Below, in pieces: positions 43,433 to 52,012 of a stretch of DNA of 64,000 nt; the first letter of the stretch is position 1, and each line of letters starts with the position of its first letter. The stretch lies in the NCBI RefSeq assembly GCF_024199925.1, contig NZ_JANADR010000001.1, positions 9,799,501-9,863,500 on the forward strand. Direction: 5' to 3'. The stretch is from Bradyrhizobium sp. CCGUVB1N3. GTDB taxonomy: Bacteria; Pseudomonadota; Alphaproteobacteria; Rhizobiales; Xanthobacteraceae. The translations under genes and the position numbers were made by a program. The notes below the pieces were generated by a model. That model searched no databases. It was not told where the DNA came from and worked only from the letters and a program-made list of their open reading frames with translations.

Positions 43433-43477
43433 CCTTCCAAGCTGAATACGAGGGTTCGATTCCCTTCACCCGCTCCA
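43433..43477 (+). repeat. attR of Element I / attL of Element II
   Basis: Exact 45 bp copy of the tRNA-Gly 3' end (31325-31369), without the 5' half of the tRNA. A second integrase begins about 130 bases to the right, so this copy is also the left boundary of the next element. Confidence 0.92.
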
Positions 43478-43565
43478 GTCCTTCCCAAACTTTCCCAAAA
43501 ATTCCGTAAACAACCGAAATACATAGACTTTTCAGGCTGCGTTTGATACGTGTATTCTCAAGAAA

Positions 43566-43598
43566 CGTCCAACAAAACGTCCAACATTTCGTCCAACA
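43566..43598. repeat. Three CGTCCAACA direct repeats with 12 bp period
   Basis: CGTCCAACA at 43566-43574, 43578-43586 and 43590-43598, evenly spaced about one helical turn apart. They lie between the att copy and the integrase ATG. The spacing suits cooperative binding of a recombinase, excisionase or repressor on one DNA face. Confidence 0.7.
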
Positions 43599-43609
43599 CG
43601 TTTTTGAGA

Positions 43610-44920
43610 ATGCCCGATTTTCTCACCCGCCGTCATGGCACCTGGCAGTTCGTTCGTCGCGTACCGATCGAGTTCGCGAAGCTCGACCGTCGTGGTGTCA
43701 TCAAGCATTCCACACGCATCAAGATCGCCGATGATCGTGCTGGACGACGTGCCGTTCGAGTCGCGCAGCAGCTCAATGAGCAACTCGAAATCTTCTGGAA
43801 GGGACTCGCCAACGGACATCGCACAGAGCAGCTCCACGGCTATGAGTCCGCGCGGCAGCGCACGCGCTTATTGGGATTTGAGTACATCGAACACGACGAA
43901 CTGCTTCGTCGGCCGCCGGAGGCTCGTTTGCAGCGCCTGGAGGCCCTCGTCGCAAAGGGAGTGGCTGACGATAGTGCAACCCGTGCAGCTTTGTTCGGGG
44001 CTGAAAAGAAACCAGCCTTCATGCTGTCCGATCTCTTTACCGAATACGAAGCCATGACCAAGGACGAGGTGAGGGATCTTTCACCCGATCAGCTCCGTAT
44101 CTGGCGGAATGGCCGCTCGCGGGCCGTCGAACGGTTCGTGAAGATTGCCAAAGACAAGCCCATCAATGAGATCATCGAAGAGGACGGCATCAATTATTGC
44201 GAATGGTGGCGTGGCCGCATCATTGCTGAAGAGGCCGAGCCCAAGACGGCCAACAAGGATATTGGCCAGCTAAGCCGGATGCTGAAGGAGGTCAGCGTTC
44301 GACGGCGGCTCAACCTGCCTGATATTTTCAAGGGACTGCGGCTGAAGGGTGAAATCGAACGGCCGCGGGTGCCCTATGAAACGGAGTTCGTTCAGAAGCG
44401 CCTGCTTGCGAAGGGCGCGCTGGATGGTTTGAACGAGGATGCCCGCCTGGTCTTGTACGTGGTGGCTGATACTGGCTTGCGGCCTTCAGAGGTCGTGAAC
44501 CTCCAGGAAGACGCGATCATTCTGAAGGGGCCGATACCGCACGTGAAGATCCTGCCGGAAGGACGTCGCCTCAAGACGGCTGACTCGCAGCGAGAGATAC
44601 CGCTGGTGGGTGCTGCGCTCGCCGCTATGAAAAAGCGGCCGCAGGGCTTCCCGCGCTATCGAGACAAGTCTTCCAACCTTTCCGCCACGTTGAATAAGTA
44701 TCTTCAGGAGAATGGGCTGCGGCCGACCAAAGAACACACGGTCTACTCCCTGCGACACAGCTTCAAGGATCGACTGATTGCGGCTGAAGCCCCGGATAGC
44801 CTCATCGACAGTCTCATGGGCCATAAGACCTATAAGCCGAAGTACGGAAAAGGCCCGTCTCTCGAATTGAAGCTCAAGTATCTTCAGCGGATCGCTTTCA
44901 AAGCCCCGGCGGCACTGTAA
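43610..44920 (+). CDS. Tyrosine recombinase (integrase) of Element II
   Basis: 436 residues from ATG 43610 (MPDFLTRRHGTWQFVRRVPI); a GTG at 43550 would add a Ser/Asn-rich leader encoded by the CGTCCAACA repeats. N-terminal DUF6538-like region, core-binding domain (about 140-270), catalytic domain with Arg in VADTGLRPSEVVNLQ, Lys region DSQREIPLVG, box II in HTVYSLRHSFKDRL, GHKT and a terminal Tyr in ELKLKYLQ. Unrelated in detail to the Element I integrase although both use the same tRNA. Confidence 0.88.
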   Translation: MPDFLTRRHGTWQFVRRVPIEFAKLDRRGVIKHSTRIKIADDRAGRRAVRVAQQLNEQLEIFWKGLANGHRTEQLHGYESARQRTRLLGFEYIEHDELLRRPPEARLQRLEALVAKGVADDSATRAALFGAEKKPAFMLSDLFTEYEAMTKDEVRDLSPDQLRIWRNGRSRAVERFVKIAKDKPINEIIEEDGINYCEWWRGRIIAEEAEPKTANKDIGQLSRMLKEVSVRRRLNLPDIFKGLRLKGEIERPRVPYETEFVQKRLLAKGALDGLNEDARLVLYVVADTGLRPSEVVNLQEDAIILKGPIPHVKILPEGRRLKTADSQREIPLVGAALAAMKKRPQGFPRYRDKSSNLSATLNKYLQENGLRPTKEHTVYSLRHSFKDRLIAAEAPDSLIDSLMGHKTYKPKYGKGPSLELKLKYLQRIAFKAPAAL

Positions 44921-45108
44921 GCCATCAGTCGACGGCGGGCGCGCGCCTTGGTGTCCTCCTTGTCCTTCAGTTCCTGAAGCTCTGCTTCGAACTTCTCGTA
45001 CATGGGGAGCCAGAAATCGCCATCCTGCTCGATGAAATAAGCGAGCAGCACCAGAGCGCGCTCTATGCGCTCGATCATGGTAAGCTGGGATGTCTGCTCG
45101 GTTCGCAT
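44884..45108 (-). CDS. Small hypothetical protein convergent with the integrase
   Basis: 74 residues, overlapping the integrase 3' end by 37 bases on the other strand. Helical and charged (MIERIERALVLLAYFIEQDG; AELQELKDKEDTKARARRRL). Such small genes commonly sit beside integrases in rhizobial islands. Function unknown. Confidence 0.55.
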   Translation of the reverse strand: MRTEQTSQLTMIERIERALVLLAYFIEQDGDFWLPMYEKFEAELQELKDKEDTKARARRRLMAYSAAGALKAIR

Positions 45109-45285
45109 GTGCTGCCGTCTGGTCGTTTAAACCAGCGTACAACTCAACAGCGAATGGCGTTCTCGCAATCATTGGGAAACGGCCGGCGCTCCCAACCTTT
45201 CCCATTCCGTTCTAATTTTTCAGGTCCCTCATTTGCTCGATCGGCAAGTGGGAATATCTCCCTGGGGGCTGGATGCTAGTTGCGC

Positions 45286-46440
45286 TTAATGGGGTCGTAT
45301 TGTTAGACGCGCCGCTTCGGCCTCTATTCGTAACGGAAGCTCATCAAGCGATGACACGACACGCTCGGAGAATTTCACTCGATGCTTGATAAGAAGATCG
45401 CTGAAGGCCCTGTCTCCGCGCCATAGATCGACATGCGGCAGATAGCTCGTGTGAATGAAATCAATTGCATCGGAGCGTTTGATCGGGCGCGCCTCGCGAT
45501 GAAAAGCGAAGAGAATTTGCGCCGCGATCAGCGCCCCTTCCTCTCCGAGCATGTCCTTCCAGGCCGGCACCTGCCTTGACAACTCCTCCGGTGATAAGGT
45601 TTCGGCACGAAATGTCTTGAGTTCCGTCTTTATTTTAGATAGCTCCGCACGACCGTCAGGTGACAATGCTTGTTCACCCTCTAACGCAAGAGCGTCGTCT
45701 ATTCTCCTGCGCAGATCGTCTTCATTGCTTAGCATGCTTCGTAGATCTTCAAGCATGATGCAAATTTTTGCCGAGAGTGCATCGCGACGTTCTGCAATCG
45801 GATCGCCACGGTCATAGAGATCGAAATAGGTCGCATAAACTGAAACTGGGTCTGTGATATGAAAGCGAAGTTTGGCGTTTGCCGCTTGACGTGTCATGTC
45901 TTCGGACAAGTAACGGGCCAAATCCCCGTCCGTCGCGAAGTCGCGCGCAAACAAAAGTGGCCACCGTCGTCCGTGGAGCTGGCTTGCATGTGATGAGCAA
46001 TCCCTAATCCATGCAGCCAGATACTTCCGGTCCGAATGCACGCGCCTTTCAAAGTTACTTGAAGCAGGATGATTGATGACTTCGGATATTAGGTGCTCCA
46101 GGACATTCTCGATCTCAATTTCTTCGAGTTCGACGTGTGGCACCCACAAACCATCGTTCGAAAAGCGAGCTCCCCGTCCGAGATCGCTGGGATAGGGCAA
46201 TGCATTTCGCCCGCACAGTTCGCTCAACATGCGAGCGCGCTCCATTCGGTCGGCGCGATGTTCTTGGCTAGCCTTTTGCAGCAGTTCGAAAACCACATGA
46301 TAAGATAAGCCAATTTCGACCTGTCCAGCGCGGACTAGGTTCCTTAGGATACCTCGGACTTGCTCCGCAGACGAGCCCGAGGGAGCACGGTACATCCTCG
46401 CGTAATCCGATGTATCGAGATGAAGTCGTACCGGGCGCAT
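45286..46440 (-). CDS. PIN-like nuclease domain protein (defence operon)
   Basis: 384 residues. First acidic site VRLHLDTSDYARMYRAP, second in LSYHVVFELLQKA, and the late pair in SDAIDFIHTSYLPHVDLWRG followed by GDRAFSDLL. The order D, E, D, D matches the PIN-domain active site that binds Mg2+ and cleaves RNA. The long middle (about 90-300) is helical and unrecognised. It starts ten bases downstream of the SEFIR gene stop, so it is in the same operon. Confidence 0.65.
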   Translation of the reverse strand: MRPVRLHLDTSDYARMYRAPSGSSAEQVRGILRNLVRAGQVEIGLSYHVVFELLQKASQEHRADRMERARMLSELCGRNALPYPSDLGRGARFSNDGLWVPHVELEEIEIENVLEHLISEVINHPASSNFERRVHSDRKYLAAWIRDCSSHASQLHGRRWPLLFARDFATDGDLARYLSEDMTRQAANAKLRFHITDPVSVYATYFDLYDRGDPIAERRDALSAKICIMLEDLRSMLSNEDDLRRRIDDALALEGEQALSPDGRAELSKIKTELKTFRAETLSPEELSRQVPAWKDMLGEEGALIAAQILFAFHREARPIKRSDAIDFIHTSYLPHVDLWRGDRAFSDLLIKHRVKFSERVVSSLDELPLRIEAEAARLTIRPH

Positions 46441-46449
46441 GCTGCAAGC

Positions 46450-47892
46450 CTAGGGTCGAGTCTCAAGCCTGTCGAGGTTGGCCAATCCACGTATGTTAAG
46501 GGCATTGTATTGCCAACGTGGCAGCCATCTGCCTTTAGCTCCGTCCAAAGAATAGGTCTGCGCCAATTGCTCTAGCTCCGCCTTGTCTTTGACGCCGATC
46601 GCAGGAGCGAGTTTTGAAAAATAGCGCTTGGACTCGGATCGCGCAAAAAGTTCGAACGGAGGACGAAACCGGAATGTCGAGTACATGAGCGTCTCTGGAT
46701 ACCAATGGTCGTAGCTTCCCGTGAAGGTCGTTGCTCGTAGAAACAAAATGAAATCACCGGCCATGAGCTGCGCGAATGGAATGCCAGTTGTATGGCTACG
46801 CTGTTCTAGGAGGTCGGCCCTCAGCGAAACACGACGTAGTTCGACTTCCTTGGGGCGCAGCGCTTCCAGGGGACTCCAGATGATCGAGTACGGCTGCATC
46901 GCCTCATCGTCGCGATGCTCACTACTTCGGATAAAGAAACGCAGTTCGATTAGCTCATTTACGACATCAAAGCGCTCATATTTGAGTAGGATCCCGACAG
47001 TGTACAGGAATAGCTCGTGGATGATGAATTTGAAGTTGTCCCAATCCCAAGTCCGATAAGAAGTGACGTTTTCCGGTCGCGACATGAATGGAATGATCTG
47101 CTCAAAAAAGCGCTGCAGCGACCTTGCTGTCTCCGATCCGGCCTGCGGCGCGGTAGTCATCAAGACTTCGATGAACTCATTTCGATACGGTAGAAATTTT
47201 TCAATGCTGTCGAGAGTTGCCTGGGGGAAGTCAGACGAAGAGGGGTCGACGTAGAAGTCCTTAAAAGCGGTGACCAGCGTGCCAAGAAAGCTATCGAGCG
47301 AACTCGTCGATAGAGAGAGCTGGCCTAGCGCCTCAGTGGAGGCATTCTCGACGGCTCGTTTCGCTCTGCTGCGTGCCAAATCTATCGGTTGATCTTCTTT
47401 CAGGAACACCGGCATCTTCCCGACAGCCGGCTTAACATAGAGCGGCTTGTCGTAGAGCCATCGAAGAAGCTGTTCGAAATTTGACCCATACAGTGCTTCG
47501 GTCATTAGGATATACACGCGGGACGTAAAGAAGCGAGGTAGATAAGGTTCGCCGTTTTCGTCGACCTCGGGCACGATTGCGACGAATTTGGTTTGGTCGG
47601 TCTTGTTGTAAATCTCCGCTGACATGATTTGGGATTCGGTGCCGACGCCGCCTGCTCGCTTGTCGGCCTTATCCGCGTATTTTTTATCGCATATAACCAG
47701 TACCTTGGTGACTTTTGGATCGGTCACCATCGACTCCATGTAAGCATGCGCGTCCTGTCCCTCGCGCAGGTCCCACTTGTCGAGGCGAACCTCGATACCG
47801 TTGTGTACCAGCTCTGTTGCAAGCTCCATCACCCATTGCTCGTGCTTGGGGGAGCTCCAGCAGTATGAAATGAAGGCAACTGGATTTGACAT
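46450..47892 (-). CDS. SEFIR (TIR-like) domain protein (defence operon)
   Basis: 480 residues from ATG 47892. Residues 1-150 are a SEFIR domain: VAFISYCWSSPKHEQWVMEL, ELVHNGIEVRLDKWDLREGQ, VLVICDKKYADKADKRAGGV and SAEIYNKTDQTKFVAIVPEV. The Glu in IMSAEIY is a candidate catalytic residue by analogy with TIR NADases. The remaining 330 residues are helical and unrecognised and may sense the trigger. Bacterial SEFIR proteins such as bsSEFIR deplete NAD+ during phage infection. Here it lies between a membrane protein and a PIN nuclease with about ten-base gaps. Confidence 0.8.
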   Translation of the reverse strand: MSNPVAFISYCWSSPKHEQWVMELATELVHNGIEVRLDKWDLREGQDAHAYMESMVTDPKVTKVLVICDKKYADKADKRAGGVGTESQIMSAEIYNKTDQTKFVAIVPEVDENGEPYLPRFFTSRVYILMTEALYGSNFEQLLRWLYDKPLYVKPAVGKMPVFLKEDQPIDLARSRAKRAVENASTEALGQLSLSTSSLDSFLGTLVTAFKDFYVDPSSSDFPQATLDSIEKFLPYRNEFIEVLMTTAPQAGSETARSLQRFFEQIIPFMSRPENVTSYRTWDWDNFKFIIHELFLYTVGILLKYERFDVVNELIELRFFIRSSEHRDDEAMQPYSIIWSPLEALRPKEVELRRVSLRADLLEQRSHTTGIPFAQLMAGDFILFLRATTFTGSYDHWYPETLMYSTFRFRPPFELFARSESKRYFSKLAPAIGVKDKAELEQLAQTYSLDGAKGRWLPRWQYNALNIRGLANLDRLETRP

Positions 47893-47902
47893 TGCTGGTC
47901 TC

Positions 47903-48682
47903 TTAACGGGTTCGCAGAAGGTCAAAGGGGCCGCGGGACTGTGTGGCGCGCCGTTCTACATCTTCGTGCAGGCGCGGATGCTCATCGTCGAAGAAACCCA
48001 TATTTCGCAATGCGCGTATGACTTCGTCCCAAGTCAATTCGTCCGGCCAACTGTCCTGTCGTCGCCGAGCATAGTTGAATCCGGACGACCCGCCTGCGTA
48101 GATGATCGTACCGTCGACGATGCTCCGCTCCAGATCACTTCGGACGATAACCCGCGATCGCGACGGATCGTGATTGTCTTGCAGTATGCCGCGCAAACGA
48201 GAATCGTGGATCTGAATCATCGCGACGGTGGATGCAATCACATCGACGCTCATTTCATCGGAGTACTCGATGAATTCGGAGAATGACTTTAAGGTTTCAG
48301 ACGGCAGCGGCTTTACGAAATCAACTTGTACGACGTCAAAGGGCAGGGTTTCTTGATCGCACTGCGTGATCAGTGTTTGCAAAGCCTTTGCGGTCTGTTC
48401 TGCATAAGCACCCACTTGGGCCAATGCGAGTGGCAACATCGCTCTTAGAGCAGTCTGCTTTTGTCGGCGTCTTCGTGTTTCCAGCTTTTCACTGTGGGCC
48501 AAGGAACGATTGGTGTTCCAATATGCGATGGTGGCCGCAACCACCGCGACGCTTGCGCCGATCAATGTTTGCCAACCTTGTAGCCACTTGGCAAATCCGT
48601 CCGGCAAAGGTCCAAAAATGCCGAGCCACACTGTAACTAGCACAATTAGGATCAATAGAATTGGGAACCACGGGTCACGCAT
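47903..48682 (-). CDS. Two-helix membrane protein (defence operon)
   Basis: 259 residues. Two N-terminal membrane helices (FPILLILIVLVTVWLGIFGP; LIGASVAVVAATIAYWN) followed by a coiled-coil-like stretch (NRSLAHSEKLETRRRRQKQT) and a cytoplasmic helical domain. No known family. The gap to the SEFIR gene is ten bases. It could tether the system to the membrane or act as an effector or sensor. Confidence 0.65.
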   Translation of the reverse strand: MRDPWFPILLILIVLVTVWLGIFGPLPDGFAKWLQGWQTLIGASVAVVAATIAYWNTNRSLAHSEKLETRRRRQKQTALRAMLPLALAQVGAYAEQTAKALQTLITQCDQETLPFDVVQVDFVKPLPSETLKSFSEFIEYSDEMSVDVIASTVAMIQIHDSRLRGILQDNHDPSRSRVIVRSDLERSIVDGTIIYAGGSSGFNYARRRQDSWPDELTWDEVIRALRNMGFFDDEHPRLHEDVERRATQSRGPFDLLRTR

Positions 48683-48932
48683 GTGTTGTCGCTAAGCCCG
48701 GCCGTCACGGGCTGTTCTCCCGGCGATCTGTCTCGTCACGGTATCTGACGGCAGTCAGAACATGACTTGATCTCGCGGTGTGAATGATAAGTTTGTTGCG
48801 GTGATATTTCTGAGCTCGTCCGAAAAGAAGCATTTGATGCCTGGTCCGCTTGTTCGGCCGCCTGTGCGATCGTAGGCCCAGAAATATTCGAACCCGCGGT
48901 TGTCTTTCTTGCGAACCTTGAATTCGATCTTA

Positions 48933-49863
48933 GAGTCTGACTCAAAATTGCATTGCTGTTTTTATGGCTGCGATGCGCCTTGTCATGAGTTGGACGGAGG
49001 CGAGGAAGAGCCAGGCAGTTGCGCTTTCGATGGTTCGCTCGAAGTCCTTGGCCAATCTGCGGTTGCGGCCGAGCCAGGCGAAGGTTCGTTCGACCACCCA
49101 GCGGCGCGGAAGCACCTCGAAGCCCTGTGCGGCATCGGAGCGCTTGATGATCTCGACAGTCCACCGGCCGATCTTTCCCAGCACCGCCTTGAGCTTTCCG
49201 CCGGCATAGCCGCCATCGGCGAAGATATGGCGCAGCCAGGGGAAGCGGTAGCGAATGCTGCACAGGACATCTGGCGCGCCATCGCGATCCTGGACGTCGG
49301 CAGCGTGAACGATCGCGCCGACCAGGAGCCCTTGGGTGTCGGTGACGATGTGGCGCTTTCGACCCTTGATCTTCTTCCCCGCGTCGTAGCCGCGAGGGCC
49401 GCCACCTTCGGTGGTCTTGACCGATTGGCTGTCGATCACACCAGCCGTCGGCGAGGCCTCCCGGCCGATCGCCTCGCGCGCCAGCATCAGGAGTGCGTGG
49501 TTGATCGATTGCCACAATCCGCTGTCCCGCCATTGGTAGAAATAGTACTGCACCGTGGTCATTGGTGGAAACAGAGTGGGCGGCAGCATGCGCCACGGCA
49601 ACCCGCCGCGCAGCAGATAGAGCACTGCCTCGACGATGTCCCGATAGCTCCATTTCGGGCGCCGCCCGCGCTTGGCCCGCACAGGAAGCAACCTCTCCAG
49701 CACGACCCATTCCGCATCCGTCAAGTCGCTTGGCAAACGCAGCTCCTCTCGGGCAAACTGTGCCCGAGTGATATCAGTCCACATTCTCGATCCCTTTGAT
49801 GCTTCGCAACACCAATGGAATCAGAACTCGCTGATATCACTCAACTTATTTTTCGGTCGGACA
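48933..49863 (-). mobile_element. IS5-family insertion sequence, 931 bp, with CTTA target duplication
   Basis: CTTA occurs at 48929-48932 and 49864-49867, directly outside the element. Imperfect ends: GAGTCTGACTCAAAAT on the left and TGTCCGACCGAAAAAT on the right (complement). One transposase gene fills it. The exact restoration of the interrupted reading frame when the element and one CTTA are removed confirms both boundaries. Confidence 0.92.
48942..49784 (-). CDS. IS5-family transposase
   Basis: 280 residues. DDE catalytic positions: Asp in AGVIDSQSVKTTEG, Asp in RHIFADGGYAGGKL, Glu in RRWVVERTFAWLGRNRRLAK. The YDAGKKIKGRKRHIV segment is typical of the IS5 family. Full length, no frameshift. 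The stop codon lies inside the left terminal repeat. The insertion is likely recent since gene, ends and target duplication are all intact. Confidence 0.93.
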   Translation of the reverse strand: MWTDITRAQFAREELRLPSDLTDAEWVVLERLLPVRAKRGRRPKWSYRDIVEAVLYLLRGGLPWRMLPPTLFPPMTTVQYYFYQWRDSGLWQSINHALLMLAREAIGREASPTAGVIDSQSVKTTEGGGPRGYDAGKKIKGRKRHIVTDTQGLLVGAIVHAADVQDRDGAPDVLCSIRYRFPWLRHIFADGGYAGGKLKAVLGKIGRWTVEIIKRSDAAQGFEVLPRRWVVERTFAWLGRNRRLAKDFERTIESATAWLFLASVQLMTRRIAAIKTAMQF

Positions 49864-50874
49864 CTTATAGGGCTCCATCAACCGCCGGACGCCGTGATAC
49901 TCCGCTTCGATCATGGTTCGTGACCGACCCGCTTCGATAATGATTTGGCGTGCGCCAGGAATGAAGCTTCCACCGTAAGCGAATGCTCTAGAAACGGGAC
50001 GTCTAATACCGCCAGTGGGACCTGCCATAGCCGGCTCGAGCAACCCGAAGAGGTCCTCAATCAGTGCGGCAAAGCGACCCTGGATCATGTCAAAACTGAT
50101 GCGGCTTGCCCTAGGCGTCACAAGATCGTCCCAAAGGCTGCGGAAGAGTTGAAGCGGAACAGCGAGCAATTGCGTTCGCGCCTGCTGGGCTTCAGCGTCG
50201 TAGATCGATTTCTTTAGAAACGTGCGCACCACCTCGGCACGACTGACCGGGAAGTCTTTGCTGAAGACGATCGAGTAGAACAGGTCGAAGAGATCCTGGG
50301 CCTTGCGCCGGAAGAGCAAGGTGGTCAGTTTCGAGGCCAGAAGTTCTTCAAGCTTCTGACAACGGATTGATCCCGAGCAGGCGATCTGGTCGGAATAAGG
50401 ATGCAGCAGCGGCCGCGTCTGGATCGGCAGGTATGGCTTTTCAAATTCGCTGATATCGAGGTGAGAGCGCAGGGTCACACTCTCTTCTGCATAGAATCCC
50501 TTGAAGTACACCCGCACTTCCAGGGCGTGGACATCGGGAATCTTCAACTGCTTTTCTGCAACGCGGGTCCGGTCCATGACGAACTGAACGCCGCTGCCGG
50601 CTTTGGCTGCTTCGAGAACCTCGTTCAGGTCAGCATGGAGCTGGGGTTCGTCGAGGGCGGTCTCGCAGGAAAAGTCCAGGTCCTTGGAATATCGCGTACC
50701 GGGCAAATAGCCTTTGCGAATGCCATTGCCTCCTTTGAGAACCAGAAGGTTCGAAAGTCGCTGATGCGCAAAAATTTCGCGCAAGAGCCAGCCATGGACG
50801 TAGTCACGCTCGACATTCTGCGGGGAGATATCCAGCTCGGCGGCTTTTTGCTCGATTTCGGTATCGGTAATCAT

Positions 50875-51157
50875 TGAGTTGGAAATCGTCTGTCCTGATC
50901 AGCAAATCGGGTGACCAAGACTGGCTCGGTTCGGCCCATTTCGCTTGTAAGCAGGAACTGTAGCAACTTAAGCGAAATTGTTCTATCTTTGTTCGGCTTT
51001 CAGCTTTGTGCCATCGGGGTTTTCCCCCTTTTTCACCCTTTAAAGCAGCGACCAAAAGCATTTGGTTTACATATCATCAAAAATATCAATTGTCGGTTGA
51101 TCTGCGGATCCATCTTCGAACTGGAGATTGGTTTGAAGTTGTGCTATTATATCAAGT
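50875..51157. other. Divergent promoter region between two AbiE-type genes
   Basis: 283 AT-richer bases between the minus-strand nucleotidyltransferase and the plus-strand AbiEi gene. AbiEi antitoxins repress their own promoter through inverted repeats; no clear pair could be assigned by eye. Confidence 0.4.
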
Positions 51158-52012
51158 ATGGATAGACAAAAAAGCCAACTCTTAAACCAGCTCGATAAGC
51201 TCCTTCCCGAAGGGTTGGTGGTCGATTCTGCTTGGCTCAAGCGGCAGGGCTATTCCACCCAGCTCCAACATCTCTATGTGCAGCGCGGTTGGCTTGAACA
51301 GCCAGCCCGAGGGGTCTTCCGGCGGCCACGCTATGAACTGAGCTGGCAGCAAGTGGTGATATCCCTTCAAGGCATCCTGAATTATTCACCGCTCGTTCTG
51401 GGCGGACGTACGGCGCTCGAATTGCAAGGATACGCTCATTACCTGCCGCAAGCGACGACCCGTGTTCATCTCTACGGCCCCAAGTCGCCGCCATCCTGGG
51501 TCGATAAGCTGCCGCTGTCCGTCAAGTTCGTCTACCATAATGACCGGCGGCTCTTCAAAAACGATCCCGTCTCGAAAGGCATAAGTAGCGTCCGCTGGAA
51601 TGTCGAAACCGGAAAGATGACGGACGTCACGGCCTTTCGGGGAGGCGACGTCGCTCAACTGAATTGGGGGCAATGGGACTGGTCTCTGACCTTGTCAACG
51701 CCTGAGCGCGCCGTTTTCGAGCTGCTCGACGAATTGCCAAACAACGAGAGCTTCGAACAGGTTGATGCCCTGCTCGGTGGCCTTGCCAACCTTCGGCCGG
51801 ACCGCCTGCAGAAGCTTCTGAAGGATTGCGCAAGCGTAAAGGTCAAGCGTCTCTTCTTCTATTTTGCCGATCGTCACAACCATGCCTGGCTCAAACGGCT
51901 TAACAAGGAAGCCGTCGATCTCGGACACGGCAAACGCATGCTCGTGAAAGGTGGCGTTCTCGACCCGACCTATCAGATAACGGTGCCGGGAGAGCTCGAT
52001 GGCGTTCGCTGA
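51158..52012 (+). CDS. AbiEi-family antitoxin/repressor
   Basis: 284 residues from ATG 51158. The N-terminal winged helix (LVVDSAWLKRQGYSTQLQHL followed by QRGWLEQPARGVFRRP) is that of AbiEi_3_N. The C-terminal domain (about 95-284) matches AbiEi antitoxins. It neutralises AbiEii and represses the operon in known type IV systems. It overlaps the toxin gene by 14 bases. Confidence 0.85.
   Translation: MDRQKSQLLNQLDKLLPEGLVVDSAWLKRQGYSTQLQHLYVQRGWLEQPARGVFRRPRYELSWQQVVISLQGILNYSPLVLGGRTALELQGYAHYLPQATTRVHLYGPKSPPSWVDKLPLSVKFVYHNDRRLFKNDPVSKGISSVRWNVETGKMTDVTAFRGGDVAQLNWGQWDWSLTLSTPERAVFELLDELPNNESFEQVDALLGGLANLRPDRLQKLLKDCASVKVKRLFFYFADRHNHAWLKRLNKEAVDLGHGKRMLVKGGVLDPTYQITVPGELDGVR

Larger units (their letters stand above)
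31370..43477. mobile_element. Element I: 12.1 kb capsid-encoding satellite-like element in tRNA-Gly
   Basis: Bounded by the tRNA-Gly att repeats, with a tyrosine recombinase beside attL. The leftward module encodes HTH protein, portal, protease-capsid fusion, gpW-like connector, a small protein and integrase. The rightward module encodes a small protein, RepA-like helicase, an iteron block, winged-helix and excalibur proteins. Cargo at the right includes a trypsin-like protease. There is no large terminase, tail, lysis or classical repressor gene. The genes are intact and compact with overlapping starts, so simple decay is not the best reading. Capsid-forming PICI-type satellites have this gene set; a reduced prophage is the alternative. 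Confidence 0.75.
48755..50874 (-). pseudogene. AbiEii-type nucleotidyltransferase gene split by an IS5-family element
   Basis: The 5' part (50874-49864) encodes 337 residues of an AbiEii/AbiGii nucleotidyltransferase: VLKGGNGIRKGYLPGTRYSK followed by DLDFSCE (G-G ... D-x-D), and the helical HI/DNT-type tail. The IS gives it a false end (CPTEK, stop at 49846). The 3' part (48932-48755) encodes IEFKVRKKDNRGFEYFWAYD, RTGGRTSGPGIKCFFSDELR and NITATNLSFTPRDQVMF. Removing the IS and one CTTA repeat gives ...RRLMEPYKIEFKVRKKD... in frame, 394 residues, with a WYL-like C-terminal domain. The truncated protein still contains the catalytic motifs and could be made. It is the first gene of the membrane/SEFIR/PIN operon. 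Confidence 0.85.

Noticed and set aside
43433-43477. A second tRNA-Gly gene
   Set aside because: Only the anticodon loop to 3' end is present; the 5' half of the tRNA is absent, so this is an att copy.
43057-43524. 155-residue minus-strand frame containing GAGEGNRTLVFSLEG
   Set aside because: The sequence is the reverse complement of the tRNA-Gly fragment in attR, a well-known source of spurious proteins, and the rest overlaps the real gene at 42546-43196.
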